The notes: generated by a model from the letters alone, not told the origin. 64,000 nt of DNA from Procambarus clarkii (GCF_040958095.1 NC_091227.1:21736526-21800525); one strand, 5' to 3'; numbered from the stretch's first letter, positions 1-9,172 are shown. Numbers and translations are program-made.

Positions 1-570
1 TGTAAGTGCCCATAGTGATTAAAGATGGAAACGACAGCAACACAACAGAGCTGCAGAATCTGTGGTGAGAGTGACGGACACTGCCTTGACCACTGCCTTG
101 ACCACTGCCTTGAGAGTCTGCCTACATAAGTGACATTAGAAATGTGTGTAGAATAATAAACCCAATATTGTTTGAGTTAGGAGATACTATTTGTCATATA
201 TAGATACAGTTCTTAAAAGATTACCCCAGTTTTCACCCGCAAGATAACATAACTGTAGGGGTTGGTAAATGATAATCTTCTGGTCTGATAATACAGTTAA
301 GCAAGTCCCAGGTGTGTTTGTGCAGAAGTGACTGGGTAAACAACCCAGTGACGTTGCCTAGTACTCTCATTATGGCTGTATGTTCACTCACAGGATGAGT
401 GACGCTGCCCCAATGAACACGCCCAAAACTATTGTGGTACAAATACAAATATTGTGGTACATTGTCTATATTTGTAGGAGCGGGGCGTCTCATCTTGGAG
501 TAATCTTTCTAACATTTCGACGGTGTTCCACACTCTGATGGCTTGGTGTGGAACACCATCTAAATGTTAA
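1..570. other. No gene seen; small tandem repeat and one hairpin
   Basis: I recognise no gene here. A 12-bp unit (ctgccttgacca) is repeated three times at 81-114. An imperfect inverted repeat lies at 511-568: the inner arms GGTGTTCCACAC (522-533) and its exact complement (546-557) enclose a 12-nt loop, and the outer parts of the arms also match (AACATTT / AAATGTT). Confidence 0.5.
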
Positions 571-657
571 GAGGACCCAACACAGGACCTTGCTAGAGGA
601 CCCAACACAGGACCTTGCTAGAGGACCCAACACAGGACCTTGCTAGAGGACCCAACA
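571..657. repeat. 25-bp minisatellite, about 3.5 copies
   Basis: The unit begins gaggacccaacacaggacc and repeats head to tail with no visible changes. The phrase resembles a segment inside the TIR-element copies near 47.6 and 56.1 kb (allowing for substitutions), so the unit may derive from that family. Confidence 0.8.
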
Positions 658-820
658 ACCTACACACAGCCTTTCTGCGCCCCCACTCTCTCCATCCCTC
701 CCCGCCCCATCTTTCCCTAGGCAGTTTACAGGGCTCTCCGCCCACAATGGTATCGATAACCGAACTGATGGCGGTGAAATATCCCTCTGCGGCCCTCACA
801 GCCCGGCGGAACTGTGACGT

Positions 821-928
821 GGGAGGGGGGGAGGGGGGGATATTACGTGCTTGCTATGGGGTTGGGGGGGAGGGGGAGGGGGGGATATTACGTGCTTGCT
901 ATGGGGTTGGGGGGGAGGGGGAGGGGGT
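821..928. repeat. G-rich 45-bp tandem repeat, about 2.4 copies
   Basis: Runs of G interrupted by single A bases surround the phrase tattacgtgcttgctatggg, which occurs twice 45 bp apart. The + strand has many G runs and could form quadruplexes. Confidence 0.75.
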
Positions 929-1040
929 TAGTTTACAGCGAGCGTGTCAGGGCAGGAAAAATAGGAGAGGGAGGTTATCTTGAGATAATTATAATATTTT
1001 AGGGAGGGATTATAATATTTTACGCATAGGGTGCGAGCGA

Positions 1041-1281
1041 GGGAGCCGGTCGGCCGAGCGGACAGCACGCTGGACTTGTGATCCTGTGGTCCCGGGTTCG
1101 ATCCCAGGCGCCGGCGAGAAACAATGGACAGAGTTTCTTTCATCCTATGCCCCTGTTACCTAGCAGTAAAATAGGTACCTGGGTGTTAGTCAGCTGTCAC
1201 GAGCTGCTTTCTGGGGGTGGAGGCCTGGTCGAGGACCGGGCCGCGGGGACACTAAAGCCCCCTCAAGATAACCTCAAGATA
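1041..1281 (+). mobile_element. tRNA-derived SINE, tail type III (core SINE copy 1)
   Basis: The head starts at the GAGCCGGTCGGCCGAGCGG A-box region and carries a B box (GGTTCGATCC near 1095). The central core at 1155-1195 reads gttacctagcagtaaaatag then gtacctgggtgttagtcagc. The 3' part (about 1217-1281) has aggcctggtcgaggaccggg and ends in two copies of acctcaagat-like sequence. That tail matches the 3' end of the LINE at 40795-41398. The tRNA-like head is a Pol III promoter relic; I do not call a functional tRNA. Confidence 0.85.
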
Positions 1282-1640
1282 GGGTTATAAACCCATTGAA
1301 CCGCCTACCCGCCGAAGCCGTGGCTACCACACCTCCTCAGTCCCTTTGCGTATATCGCACCTCTGTTGGGGTTTAAAATACAACTGAAAAAAGATCATCA
1401 GGGCAAATGAGGAGGGAGGGGGACCTTTGACAAGCTGCCGGCTTCCTGTCCTCGTCGAGGCCACCACTGTTAGTGGCCCCTCGGGTAAATTCAGGTAAAT
1501 AAGTGTTTGGGACACGTGAAGGGCTCAGGAGGGGGGCGGGGGCAGGGCGGCAGAAGGATAAGAGGATTAGTCAAGCCAGACTCATTATGGGGCTAACAGG
1601 CAGGGAGAGGAGTAGTGAGTCGGTCAACGAGAAGTGTTGT
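1282..1640. other. No gene seen
   Basis: Unassigned sequence. A phrase near 1420-1500 (ggacctttgacaagctgccg ... aggccaccact) resembles 58954-59010 in the GSE1 intron, so it is probably part of a dispersed element that I cannot name. Confidence 0.35.
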
Positions 1641-1644
1641 AACT

Positions 1645-1815
1645 TGAGGCAGGTTACCTTGCCTTGATTTCTGGGATCAAGTTCCCCGCGGCCCGGTCTC
1701 TTAACCAGGCCTCCTGCTTGCTGGACTGGTCAATCAGGCTGTTGGACGCGACTGCTCGCGGTGAATATGAATCACAGCCTGGTTGATTAGGTATCGTTTA
1801 GAGGTGTTTACACAG
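1645..1815 (-). mobile_element. LINE family III 3'-end fragment
   Basis: On the minus strand this reads as the family III 3' end: cctggttgatt, the agccgcgtccaacagcctg-like phrase, then aggcctggtt and the GC-rich ccgggccgcgggg motif. The best copy of this end is at 41270-41395. The fragment is diverged and has no coding part left. Confidence 0.65.
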
Positions 1816-2039
1816 TTCTCTCTTAAACCAGCCCGACCTCGCATACAAAGATCCAAGCTCGTTAATCCAGCCGCCAAACCCCCCGTTTATGAATGAAAAG
1901 CGGTTTTACACACGACTCACAACTGACGTCCGAACACTTCCGGAACAAATGCTTCGTTCACGTCCTCTGTTCGAACCACAACGCTATAAATGCTTCACCC
2001 ACGAACTTCAAATACAAATAATCGCCAACAGCACACAAC

Positions 2040-2186
2040 ACCTAACCTAACCTAACCTAACCTAACCTACGCCTAACCTAACCTAACCTACGCCTAACCT
2101 AACCTAACCTAACCTAACCTACGCCTAACCTAACCTAACCTAACCTAACCTAACCTAACCTACGCCTAACCTAACCTACGCCTAAC
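2040..2186 (-). repeat. Interstitial (TTAGG)n array
   Basis: CCTAA pentamers on the + strand, interrupted about every 15-40 bp by a TACG variant. TTAGG is the standard arthropod telomere repeat, but this array is flanked by unique-looking sequence of element M1. The second copy of that element (near 50960) has only a few degenerate pentamers at the same place. Confidence 0.9.
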
Positions 2187-2280
2187 TATATATAAAATGT
2201 TTATGAATAATGTTTATGTTTAATTTATATATGAAAACAAACCAAATTTTAACACACAATATGTTAAAATTGATGAATGC

Positions 2281-2380
2281 GTCTAGGGAGGACGGCCGCT
2301 GCTTTAACCAGCCTAGTGTGAGGACGGATTGTCTGGGGAGGACGGCCGCTGCTTTAACCAGCCTAGTGTGAGGACGGGTT
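2281..2380. repeat. 50-bp direct duplication at the right end of M1
   Basis: Two nearly identical 50-bp units (2281-2330 and 2331-2380) contain ggaggacggccgctgcttta and end in the aggacgg element terminus. This is an early stage of terminal repeat expansion comparable to the array at 47.7 kb. Confidence 0.75.
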
Positions 2381-2381
2381 G

Positions 2382-3125
2382 GTTGCACACTGTGAGGGGT
2401 GGACCGGTTACTGGGGACCAGCCTCTCTAATATTGTCCACGTGTAAGGTATGATGTAATTCCCGCCCCCCCCCCCCTCCTCCCCTCTTCCCCTACTCCCC
2501 CCCCCCTCCCCCCGCCTCCGCTCAGGAGAATACAGATTCAGGCATTTTAATCGATCCCAATAGTTTAGATGTTTTATTAATTATTATTAATTTAGTTTAT
2601 TTTATGTGGGTGAGGCAGGGGAGTGGAAGACACAAGGGGGAGGGCGGTGATGGGGTGGGGAGTAGGAGGTAATAGGGAAGGAGGGCAAGTATTTGATGGG
2701 ACGTGTGCCTGGCGAGGGAGGGAGCGTGAGTGTGGGGAGGGAGCGTGCGTGGTGTAGGGAGGGAGCGTGCGTGGTGTAGGGAGGAAGGGAGGGAGGTTAT
2801 AGGGTGTAGCCCCAGGAGAGCGGAAGGAAGGTTAGCCAGGGGTCACTTACCAAATTAACGGTGCGGCCGGCTGCCACTCTCTCTTCCAGGGGGGCGGGGG
2901 ACCCCTGGCTCCGCGCCCCCCCAGGGACCCCTGGCCCCGCCCCCCCCCCAAGGGACCTCTGGCTCCGCGCCCCCCCAGGGACCCCTGGCCCCGCTCCCCC
3001 CCCCCCCAGGGACCTCTGGCTCCGCGCCCCCCAGGGACCCCTGGCCCCGTCAGCCCCTGTAGGATGTAGAAGAGTTGCAAAACACCTCACACCATGAACA
3101 GACAACACCACCATGTTAGAGGACT
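2382..3125. repeat. Low-complexity C- and G-rich region with short minisatellites
   Basis: Poly-C tracts at 2465-2520, then a ggagggagcgtgcgtggtgt tandem at about 2715-2790. A GC-rich minisatellite follows at 2886-3055, with units beginning gggacccctggctccgcgcc or gggacctctggctccgcgcc. Both strands stay open over the GC-rich array because of its composition; I do not call a gene. Confidence 0.6.
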
Positions 3126-3230
3126 GTCATCCTCTAACTCTAGTTAGAGGATGACTCTGTCTGACTGTCAGTCAGTGTGACTAATGACTGACTTTGTCAG
3201 TCCTCTATGACTGTCAGTCATAGAGGACTG
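3126..3230. repeat. Two adjacent strong hairpins
   Basis: Positions 3126-3155 are a perfect inverted repeat with 14-bp arms (GTCATCCTCTAACT and its complement) and a 2-nt centre. Positions 3198-3230 form a second one (CAGTCCTCTATGACT and its complement) with a 3-nt centre. Both arm sets share the word CCTCTA and the sequence between is built from tgactgtcagtca-like words, so they may have arisen together. Confidence 0.8.
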
Positions 3231-3310
3231 GGAGCATCCCAGACACTGCCCGGACGCAGGTTCGAATTCTCGTCACGGCCCTTGTGGATTTGTTCATTTG
3301 ATGCATCACG
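3228..3310 (+). mobile_element. tRNA-derived SINE relic (family C)
   Basis: Shares cggacgcaggttcgaat, tctcgtcacggcccttgtgg and atttgttcattt with the copy at 15616-15735. The B box (GGTTCGAAT) is intact, but the 5' half of the head is lost or scrambled. Confidence 0.6.
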
Positions 3311-3724
3311 TTATTGTGATCTCAGTGTGAGATGTGCTTGAGTTGGAGATGCAGCCTCTCAGAGGTCCGCCCTAATCTATCTTGTAGTATACTGAGCGAA
3401 CCCTGAGTGGTCCGGTCAGTATACATATCTGTCCTCTTCCTGAGTGGTCCGATCAGTCCCTGAATGTGGGCTTATCTGTCTGGTCCGTGAGTTGTGCGCC
3501 CAGGTGGCTTATCTTGTCAACACTGGTGTATATAGTGCTCACGTCAGCCAATATCAGCTAGGTGGGAGACCCATTATGCTGCGGGATTTGAATAAGCATA
3601 CATTAAGCATAGGAACACACACCACACAACTGCTGGTGTGTAGGGAGCAAGCTGCTGGGAACTAGGAGGCGCGGGAGGCAGCTGACTTAGAGCTATAAAG
3701 CTCCAACATCTAAAGCTCTGTATT
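3311..3724. other. No gene seen; duplicated phrase
   Basis: The phrase cctgagtggtccggtcag is repeated with one change about 50 bp downstream (3401-3450). Nothing else is recognisable. Confidence 0.4.
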
Positions 3725-3800
3725 CCCTACTACGGGCTCACCATAGCCCGTGCTACTTGGAACTTTGTGTTCCAGGTGGTGAATCTTTACCAACAACAAC
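3725..3800. repeat. Short dispersed element with two small hairpins
   Basis: Contains ACGGGC-tcaccata-GCCCGT followed by a GGAAC...GTTCC stem and a gaatctttaccaac end. The same sequence recurs at 26466-26530, where the reading is cactacgggatcaccatagc. Function unknown; it may be the 3' end of a SINE or LINE. Confidence 0.55.
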
Positions 3801-3864
3801 AGTCTGTATTCCAAGAGCTAAAGTGACTGATGTGTATTTACTATTTATTTGGACTATTTGTATC

Positions 3865-3953
3865 TGCGGAATCGAGCTATTAGCTCTTGGGCCCCGCCTT
3901 TCTAACCAATTTATATTTTTCCTCTATTATGTCTACTACATATATTTCTCTCT

Positions 3954-4046
<93 letters not shown>

Positions 4047-4207
4047 AAGCAGCCCGTACCAGCTGTCAAACTCCCAGGTACCTATTTACTGCTAGGTATA
4101 CAGGTGCATCAGGATGAAAGAAACTCTTCCTATTTTTTTTGCAATCATCGGGGATCGAACCCTAGGGTTACGAGTCCAGAGCGCTGTCCACTCAGCTATC
4201 AGGTCCC
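3865..4207 (-). mobile_element. Core SINE, tail type I, with an internal (AC)n
   Basis: On the minus strand the order is as follows. First comes a tRNA-like head (GGGACCTGATAGCTGAGTGG, B box GGTTCGATCC). Next is the core (cctagcagtaaataggtacc tgggagtt), then gggctgcttcctgtgtgtg running into a 125-bp GT tract. It ends with gaaaggcggggcccaagagc and a CTCGATTCCGCAGA-like end. That end matches the 3' UTR of the LINEs at 4.3 and 10.7 kb (gaaaggcgggatccaagagt). The (AC)n at 3957-4084 on the + strand thus lies inside the SINE. Confidence 0.75.
3957..4084. repeat. (CA)n microsatellite
   Basis: About 63 uninterrupted CA dinucleotides, lying between the core and the LINE-like tail of the SINE on the minus strand. 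Confidence 0.98.
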
Positions 4208-4212
4208 AGAAA

Positions 4213-4270
4213 TGTGTGTGTGTGGAGGGGGGGAGGAGGGAGGCGGGGGCAGGTGATGGAGTGTGTGTGT
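4213..4270. repeat. Left flank repeat of LINE copy A
   Basis: A short GT run, a gga/ggg-rich stretch ending aggtgatggagtg, then another GT run. Almost the same 50-55 bp lie on the other side of the LINE at 5221-5281 (cgggtgatggagag). The LINE therefore sits between two copies of a compound GT/G-rich repeat. Confidence 0.75.
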
Positions 4271-5167
4271 ACTCACCTATATGTACTCACCTATATGTGC
4301 TTGCAGGATCGAGCATTGACTCTTGGATCCCGCCTTTCTAGCTATCGGTTGTTTACAGCAATGACTCCTGTCCCATTTCCCTATCATACCTAGTTTTAAA
4401 AGTATGAATAGTATTTGCTTCCACAACCTGTTCCCCAAGTGCATTCCATTTTTCTACTACTCTCACGCTAAAAGAAAACTTCCTAACATCTCTGTGACTC
4501 ATCTGAGTTTCCAGTTTCCACCCATGTCCCCTCGTTCTGTTATTATTACGTGTGAACATTTCATCTATTTCCACTTTGTCAATTCCCCTGAGTATTTTAT
4601 ATGTCCCTATCATATCTCCTCTCTCCCTTCTTTTCTCTAGTGTCGTAAGGTTCAGTTCCTTCAGCCGCTCTTCATATCCCATCCCTCGTAGCTCTGGGAC
4701 AAGCCTCGTCGCAAACCTCTGAACCTTCTCCAGTTTCTTTATGTGTTTCTTCAGGTGGGGGCTCCATGATGGCGCGGCATACTCTAAGACGGGTCTCACG
4801 TAGGCAGTGTAAAGCGCCCTAAAAGCTTCCTCATTTAGGTTTCTGAATGAAGTTCTAATTTTCGCCAGTGTAGAGTACGCTGCTGTCGTTATCCTATTTA
4901 TATGTGCCTCAGGAGTTAGATTAGGTGTCACATCCACTCCCAGGTCTCTTTCTCGAAACGTTACAGGTAGGCTGTTCCCCTTCATTGTGTACTGTCCCTT
5001 TGGTCTCCTGTCACCTGATCCCATTTCCATAACTTTACATTTACTGGTGTTAAACTCCAGTAGCCATTTCCCTGACCATCTCTGCAGCCTGTTTAAGTCC
5101 TCTTGGAGGATCCTACAATCCTCGTCTGTCACAACTCTTCTCATTAATTTTGCGTCATCTGCAATCA

Positions 5168-5169
<2 letters not shown>
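4271..5169 (-). mobile_element. LINE family I, copy A: 5'-truncated RT C-terminal part
   Basis: An open frame without stops runs on the minus strand from about 5169 down to 4353. It begins inside the reverse-transcriptase catalytic box (ADDAKLMRRVVTDED, the FADD-type motif) and continues with WLLEFNTSKCKVM, the LNRITTAAYSTLAKIRTSFR-like thumb region and YVRPVLEYAAPSWSP. It ends in YDREMGQESLL. The 3' UTR (4271-4352) contains gaaaggcgggatccaagagt in sense and ends in two tataggtgagtaca repeats. It differs from copy B by only a few residues, so both are young. The palm domain upstream of the catalytic box and the endonuclease are missing. The break abuts (GT)n at 5171. Confidence 0.9.

Positions 5170-5170
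<1 letters not shown>

Positions 5171-5233
<63 letters not shown>
5171..5233. repeat. (GT)n microsatellite at the 5' junction of LINE A
   Basis: About 31 GT repeats start directly where the LINE sequence breaks off. Confidence 0.97.
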
Positions 5234-5234
<1 letters not shown>

Positions 5235-5263
5235 AGGGGGGAGGCTGGGGCGGGTGATGGAGA

Positions 5264-5307
5264 GTGTGTGTGTGTGTGTGTCAACACAGCGGCCTTGTTG
5301 GTTTGTT

Positions 5308-5402
<95 letters not shown>
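5264..5402. repeat. (GT)n-hairpin-(AC)n
   Basis: A GT run (5264-5281) is followed by GTCAACA, an 18-nt spacer and TGTTGAC, then about 47 AC repeats (5309-5402). The two runs and the 7-bp arms are mutually complementary, so one strand can fold into a long stem. Confidence 0.85.
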
Positions 5403-5405
<3 letters not shown>

Positions 5406-5454
5406 AACACAGCCCCGCCCCTCCTTCCCTCTCCCGTCAACCACCCACACATGG

Positions 5455-5560
5455 TGTCAGCAAGGCGGACAGTCCGACGGCTTTCATAACTCTCGCTGTA
5501 TTTCCCACTTCTAAACTTTACCCTTCACTTGTACCTCTCCATCTTCTTGACTTGCCTCCC
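5455..5560 (-). repeat. Dispersed repeat R, inverted copy
   Basis: Minus-strand sequence gtcaagaagatggagaggta ... gggtaaagtttagaagtggg ... ccgccttgctgacaccatgt matches 7349-7455 on the + strand with few changes. The similarity stops upstream of gtcaagaagatgg in both copies. A further remnant of its palindrome (ggcggacagtccgcc) lies at 5680-5694. Confidence 0.75.
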
Positions 5561-5752
5561 CTATATTGTACTTTATCCCATAATCTCCTGGCCAGTATCG
5601 CTCTTTCCCAGTCCGCCTGCCCCTCCCACACACCCCTCCCACACACCCCTCCCACACACCCCTCCCAGCGTGGCAGCAAGGCGGACAGTCCGCCAGATTT
5701 AAAGGCACACTTTACCTGCTATTTTCACAATGTGCCTTAATCTATACCCCTT

Positions 5753-5755
<3 letters not shown>

Positions 5756-5836
<81 letters not shown>
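5756..5836. repeat. (TA)n microsatellite
   Basis: About 40 TA dinucleotides, directly following the 3' end of the minus-strand SINE next to it, so probably grown from its tail. Confidence 0.97.
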
Positions 5837-5839
<3 letters not shown>

Positions 5840-5978
5840 AACAAGCCTGAATGGTCCCCAAGACAATATGCAACTGAAAACTCACACCCCAGAAGTGACT
5901 CGAACCCATACTCCCAGGAGCAACGCAACTGGTATGTACAAGACGCCTTAATCCACTTGACCATCACGACCGGACAAA
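5837..5978 (-). mobile_element. tRNA-derived SINE (family D)
   Basis: On the minus strand: gtccggtcgtgatggtcaag (A-box region), ...tgggttcgagtcacttctgg (B box GGTTCGAGTC), a short body ending ccattcaggcttgttcgc, then the (TA)n tail. This is the organisation of a tRNA-derived SINE with a simple-repeat 3' end. No core of the core-SINE type is present. Confidence 0.7.
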
Positions 5979-6229
5979 ATGAGGTGATAGCCTAAGCTAT
6001 TTGAACCACCCCACCGCCGGCACTCGGATAGTAATCTTGGGCATAGCATGATGGTCTTGGGCATGAGGTGATTTGGTAAAATGCAGACCTTTAGCGAAAC
6101 ATATGAAAGGCTGTATTAGTATGACAAGAAGTAAACATTTCCAGTTAAATACATGAACTCCAAACAAACATCGATGTATATATCTAACATTGTTTTGTCC
6201 TTAAGCACCGCCATAGTCACTGTGGGAGA

Positions 6230-6371
<142 letters not shown>

Positions 6372-7067
6372 CCCTACTGGTGTTGCAGATGCTGCTGATG
6401 TTTCAGTCGCTATTGTTCCCTATGCTTCTGCTGGCAATGTTCCCTATGCTTGTGTTGCTGCTACTGCTGCAGCTCCTGATCTACTGCTGTTGTTGCTGCT
6501 GGTGTTCCTGCTGCTGTTGTTGATATTCCTGCCGCTGTTGTCTTTTGTTTCTGCTGCCTCGGGGGGGGGGGGGGGGGCGCTAGCTGTTGACACAGGCGAC
6601 TGGGGGGGGGGTGTTTGTATGCGGGTAGACGTAAAGAAAACGGGAGGCGGCGTCTCGGGTGATAGAGCAGATATAGTGAGTATAGTGATATATCAGTATA
6701 GTGAGCACCTGGTCGCTCACTATACTGGTATCCCCCGGTCCACCTCACCCACATAGGTGAGCTTTTTTAGGTATGACAGTCACTGTTGGCCTGGGGGGGG
6801 GGGGAGGGGGGATGTCATCCCTTCTTTCACTGTCTCCTCCGTGAACCTATCCCCTCCTCCCCCTCCCTCCCCCACGCATCCATTAGGTCTAAGGGATAGG
6901 AGGTTACCGAAGAGGGGAATGGTTGTCTGGCTCGTTGGGGAGGGGTTTGAGGGGGTACAAGGAGGGGACGGAAGAGCACTACCCGCAGTGTTTGCATAGT
7001 GAATGAGGGGAGTCCATTACCTCGGTAACGATAAGAGGACCAGGGATGTTGAGGGCTGGCTGGCTCT
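6372..7067. other. No gene seen; CTG-rich and G-rich low complexity
   Basis: Imperfect CTG/TTG trinucleotides (6385-6550), two poly-G tracts (6559-6577, 6602-6611), and a hairpin at 6694-6727 (arms CAGTATAGTGAGC and its complement, 8-nt loop). C-rich and G-rich tracts follow at 6790-6970. The open frames here are composition artefacts. Confidence 0.5.
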
Positions 7068-7176
<109 letters not shown>

Positions 7177-7224
7177 CTTTTCTTTTTGAGCATCAGAAGG
7201 GCGCCATTATATCGTCAAGCTTCA

Positions 7225-7346
7225 CACTGATTGGTTGACGCTTAAACTGCTAACCAATCACATGGAGCCTGGTGTGGCGGGGCTCTGGGTTTACACGTCA
7301 CATATGACGTCAAGACTTTCGTGACGTCACATTCCCTTATTTATAA
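7225..7346 (+). promoter_or_regulatory. Promoter-like cluster: CCAAT, CRE and TATA motifs
   Basis: In about 120 bp there are two CCAAT boxes in opposite orientation (tgattggtt; taaccaatcac). They are followed by three CRE-like motifs (cacgtcac, tgacgtcaag, gtgacgtcac) and a TATA-like ttatttataag about 20 bp further. The spacing resembles a Pol II core promoter pointing right, into repeat R at 7349. I see no coding sequence downstream, so it may be the promoter of a mobile element or a chance cluster. Confidence 0.35.
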
Positions 7347-7348
7347 GT

Positions 7349-7455
7349 CAAGAAGATGGAAAGGTACACGTGAAGGGTAAAGTTTAGAAGTGGGAAATAC
7401 CGTGAGAGTTAGGAAAGCCGGCGGACTGTCCGCCTTGCTGACACCATGTGTGGGA
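7349..7455 (+). repeat. Dispersed repeat R, direct copy
   Basis: Counterpart of 5455-5560 in the opposite orientation, 1.8 kb away. It contains the perfect palindrome GGCGGAC-T-GTCCGCC (7422-7436). Confidence 0.75.
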
Positions 7456-7470
7456 GAGTTATCAGGGGGG

Positions 7471-7633
7471 AAAGCGCAAAGCCATTACGACTATATAGCA
7501 CTGGGAAGGGATCAGGATTTGGGATGGGATAGGGGGAAGGAATGGTGCCCAACCACTTGGACGGTCGGGGATTGAACGCCGACCTGCATGAAGCGAGACC
7601 GTCGCTCTACCGTCCAGCCCAAGTGGTTGGGCA
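7471..7633 (-). mobile_element. tRNA-like SINE family B, copy 1
   Basis: On the minus strand: ggacggtagagcgacggtct, cgcttcatgcaggtcggcgt, a B-box-like GGCGTTCAATCCCC, then gtccaagtggttgggcacca. The 3' part reads atcctgatcccttcccagtg and ctatatagtcgtaatggctt. Further copies lie at 20906, 42440, 44857 and 60938. Confidence 0.8.
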
Positions 7634-7949
7634 CACGATGTGTGGGTGTTGGCAGCTAAGCTAAGCTTGCTCTCTCTTGTCAGGGAGCTGTGAGTGCGTG
7701 AGAGGTTCTTCACATGAGTTTCACCACACATGTTCATTAATGAACATGTGTAGTAGTCACATATACACTCAGATGATTTCACACATGTTGTGATGTTCTG
7801 TTTAAGGCTTTTTATTTTATTATTTTTCATTTGTTTAGGTGTTTCTAAAAGAGGAGTTTCTGATGAGTATTTCATGTAGGAATCATGTATTCTGGGGCTG
7901 GGTTTTCATCAAAGCTCCTGGGCCTGTTGAGTGCCATATATTCTCTTCC
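7634..7949. other. No gene seen
   Basis: Unique-looking AT-rich sequence with a short direct and inverted arrangement of aacatgtg near 7725-7750. No supportable coding frame. Confidence 0.4.
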
Positions 7950-8105
7950 CTTGTCCCCTGTCACCCCTTTGTCCCCCGTCACCCCCTTGTCCCCCGTCAC
8001 CCCTTGTCCCCCGTCACCCCTTTGTCCCCCGTCACCCCCTTGTCCCCCGTCACCCCCTTGTCCCCCGTCACCCCCTTGTCCCCCGTCACCCCCTTGTCCC
8101 CTTTA
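7950..8105. repeat. 18-bp minisatellite, about 8-9 copies
   Basis: The unit is gtcccccgtcacccccttg with 17- and 18-bp variants. Strongly C-rich on the + strand. All three + frames are open because of the composition. Confidence 0.95.
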
Positions 8106-8296
8106 TGTCTGTCACTTAGCGTGGGTTCTTTGTGTCAGTGACTTAGTGTTTGTTCCTCCCGCAGGTAAGCTGGTGCTGCAGGAGGGGTCAGTGATGGTCT
8201 TGCCTCAGTCTGTAAGTCAATAAACCGTTTATAGTGCGTCAATAAGATGTCACCAGACTCTGCAACACTGTCTCTGGAGAGTGTGTAGATGTGGTC

Positions 8297-8462
8297 ATGG
8301 GTATGTCAGCTCCAGGCACATGGGCACGTGGGTATGTCAGCTCCAGGCACATGGGCACGTGGGTATGTCAGCTCCAGGCACATGGGCACATGGGTATGTC
8401 AGCTCCAGGCACATGGGCACGTGGGTATGTCAGCTCCAGGCACATGGGCACATGGGTATGAA
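8297..8462. repeat. 31-bp minisatellite, about 5.3 copies
   Basis: The unit begins gggtatgtcagctccaggca and ends catgggcacgt or catgggcacat. Because the period is not a multiple of three, the reading frame shifts at each unit, which argues against coding. Confidence 0.95.
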
Positions 8463-8639
8463 GGCTCCAGGACCTGTCTGGGCACGTGAGGTCAGGGTAG
8501 CTAAGTGGCAGACGCTCTACCCATTCTATATTTTCAGACTGTCACTGCCCGGGTAATAGTGCAGGCAGACAGTGTCGGGCGGGAAGTGTCTGGATATAGC
8601 AGAATGCTCTATCGAATTTTTTTCTACTACCATTACTTC

Positions 8640-8800
8640 TGTCTTCTTCTGTTGCTGCCACAATTCTGAATGTTTTTTAAGGAGATAGGTGATAAGTTTG
8701 GAGATGTTGGTGAGTTTGGCGTGTGGCGCTGATGTTATCCGTTCCGCATGTGCCTCTGGGGGTACATTCATCCACTCCGGAGGTCGTCTTGTGTAGTGGA
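8640..8800 (-). mobile_element. Decayed LINE RT fragment
   Basis: The minus-strand translation contains PPEAHAERITSAPHAKLTNI. This aligns with the LTPEAHINRITTAAYSTLAK region of the LINE copies at 4.9 and 10.1 kb and with SPAAHIKRITSAAYARLANI of the other family. A short relic. Confidence 0.65.
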
Positions 8801-9172
8801 GTCTGGTGTGTTTCCCACACTGTACAACTGGTCCTTTCATCACTTCATGGTTAGGTCGTAGTTTAATTAGGCATAATACATGGCTTCTGACTGGGGCCTT
8901 ATGGTACCCTTCTTCAGAACTTTGTTGTGCTCTTCTGACTGTTCCAGTCTGTTTCTCTGATTTAGATATAGATATAAGATATTTTGATGTGTGTTACTAT
9001 GTCAAAATCTCTTTGGTAGTCTAGGAATGTGCAGTCTGCTCATTCCTTTCTGTCCTCTTGGGCGAAACTTGTCGTAGAACTTCAGTAGCTTCGCCACGTA
9101 CGATTTCCTGTCGTTAAAGTCTGATTTGTGTTGATGTACATTGGTTCAAATGTTCGTCAATGTTTGTTATTG

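Larger units (their letters stand above)
1829..2381. mobile_element. TIR element M1 carrying a TTAGG array
   Basis: The left end is CAGCCCGACCTC (1829-1840) and the right end GAGGACGGGTTG (2370-2381), near-complementary termini. The interior (gtttatgaatgaaaagcggt, cttccggaacaaatgcttcg, aatacaaataatcgccaaca) is repeated with changes at 50753-51128, so this is a dispersed element. No transposase is visible, so it is non-autonomous. I see no clear target duplication. Confidence 0.6.

Noticed and set aside
1041-1115. Functional tRNA gene
   Set aside because: The tRNA-like head is the 5' module of a multi-copy SINE with a core and LINE-type tail; stem pairing is imperfect.
2040-2186. Chromosome end or telomere-fusion site
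   Set aside because: The TTAGG array is short, interrupted, and lies inside a dispersed element with a second copy at 50.7 kb.
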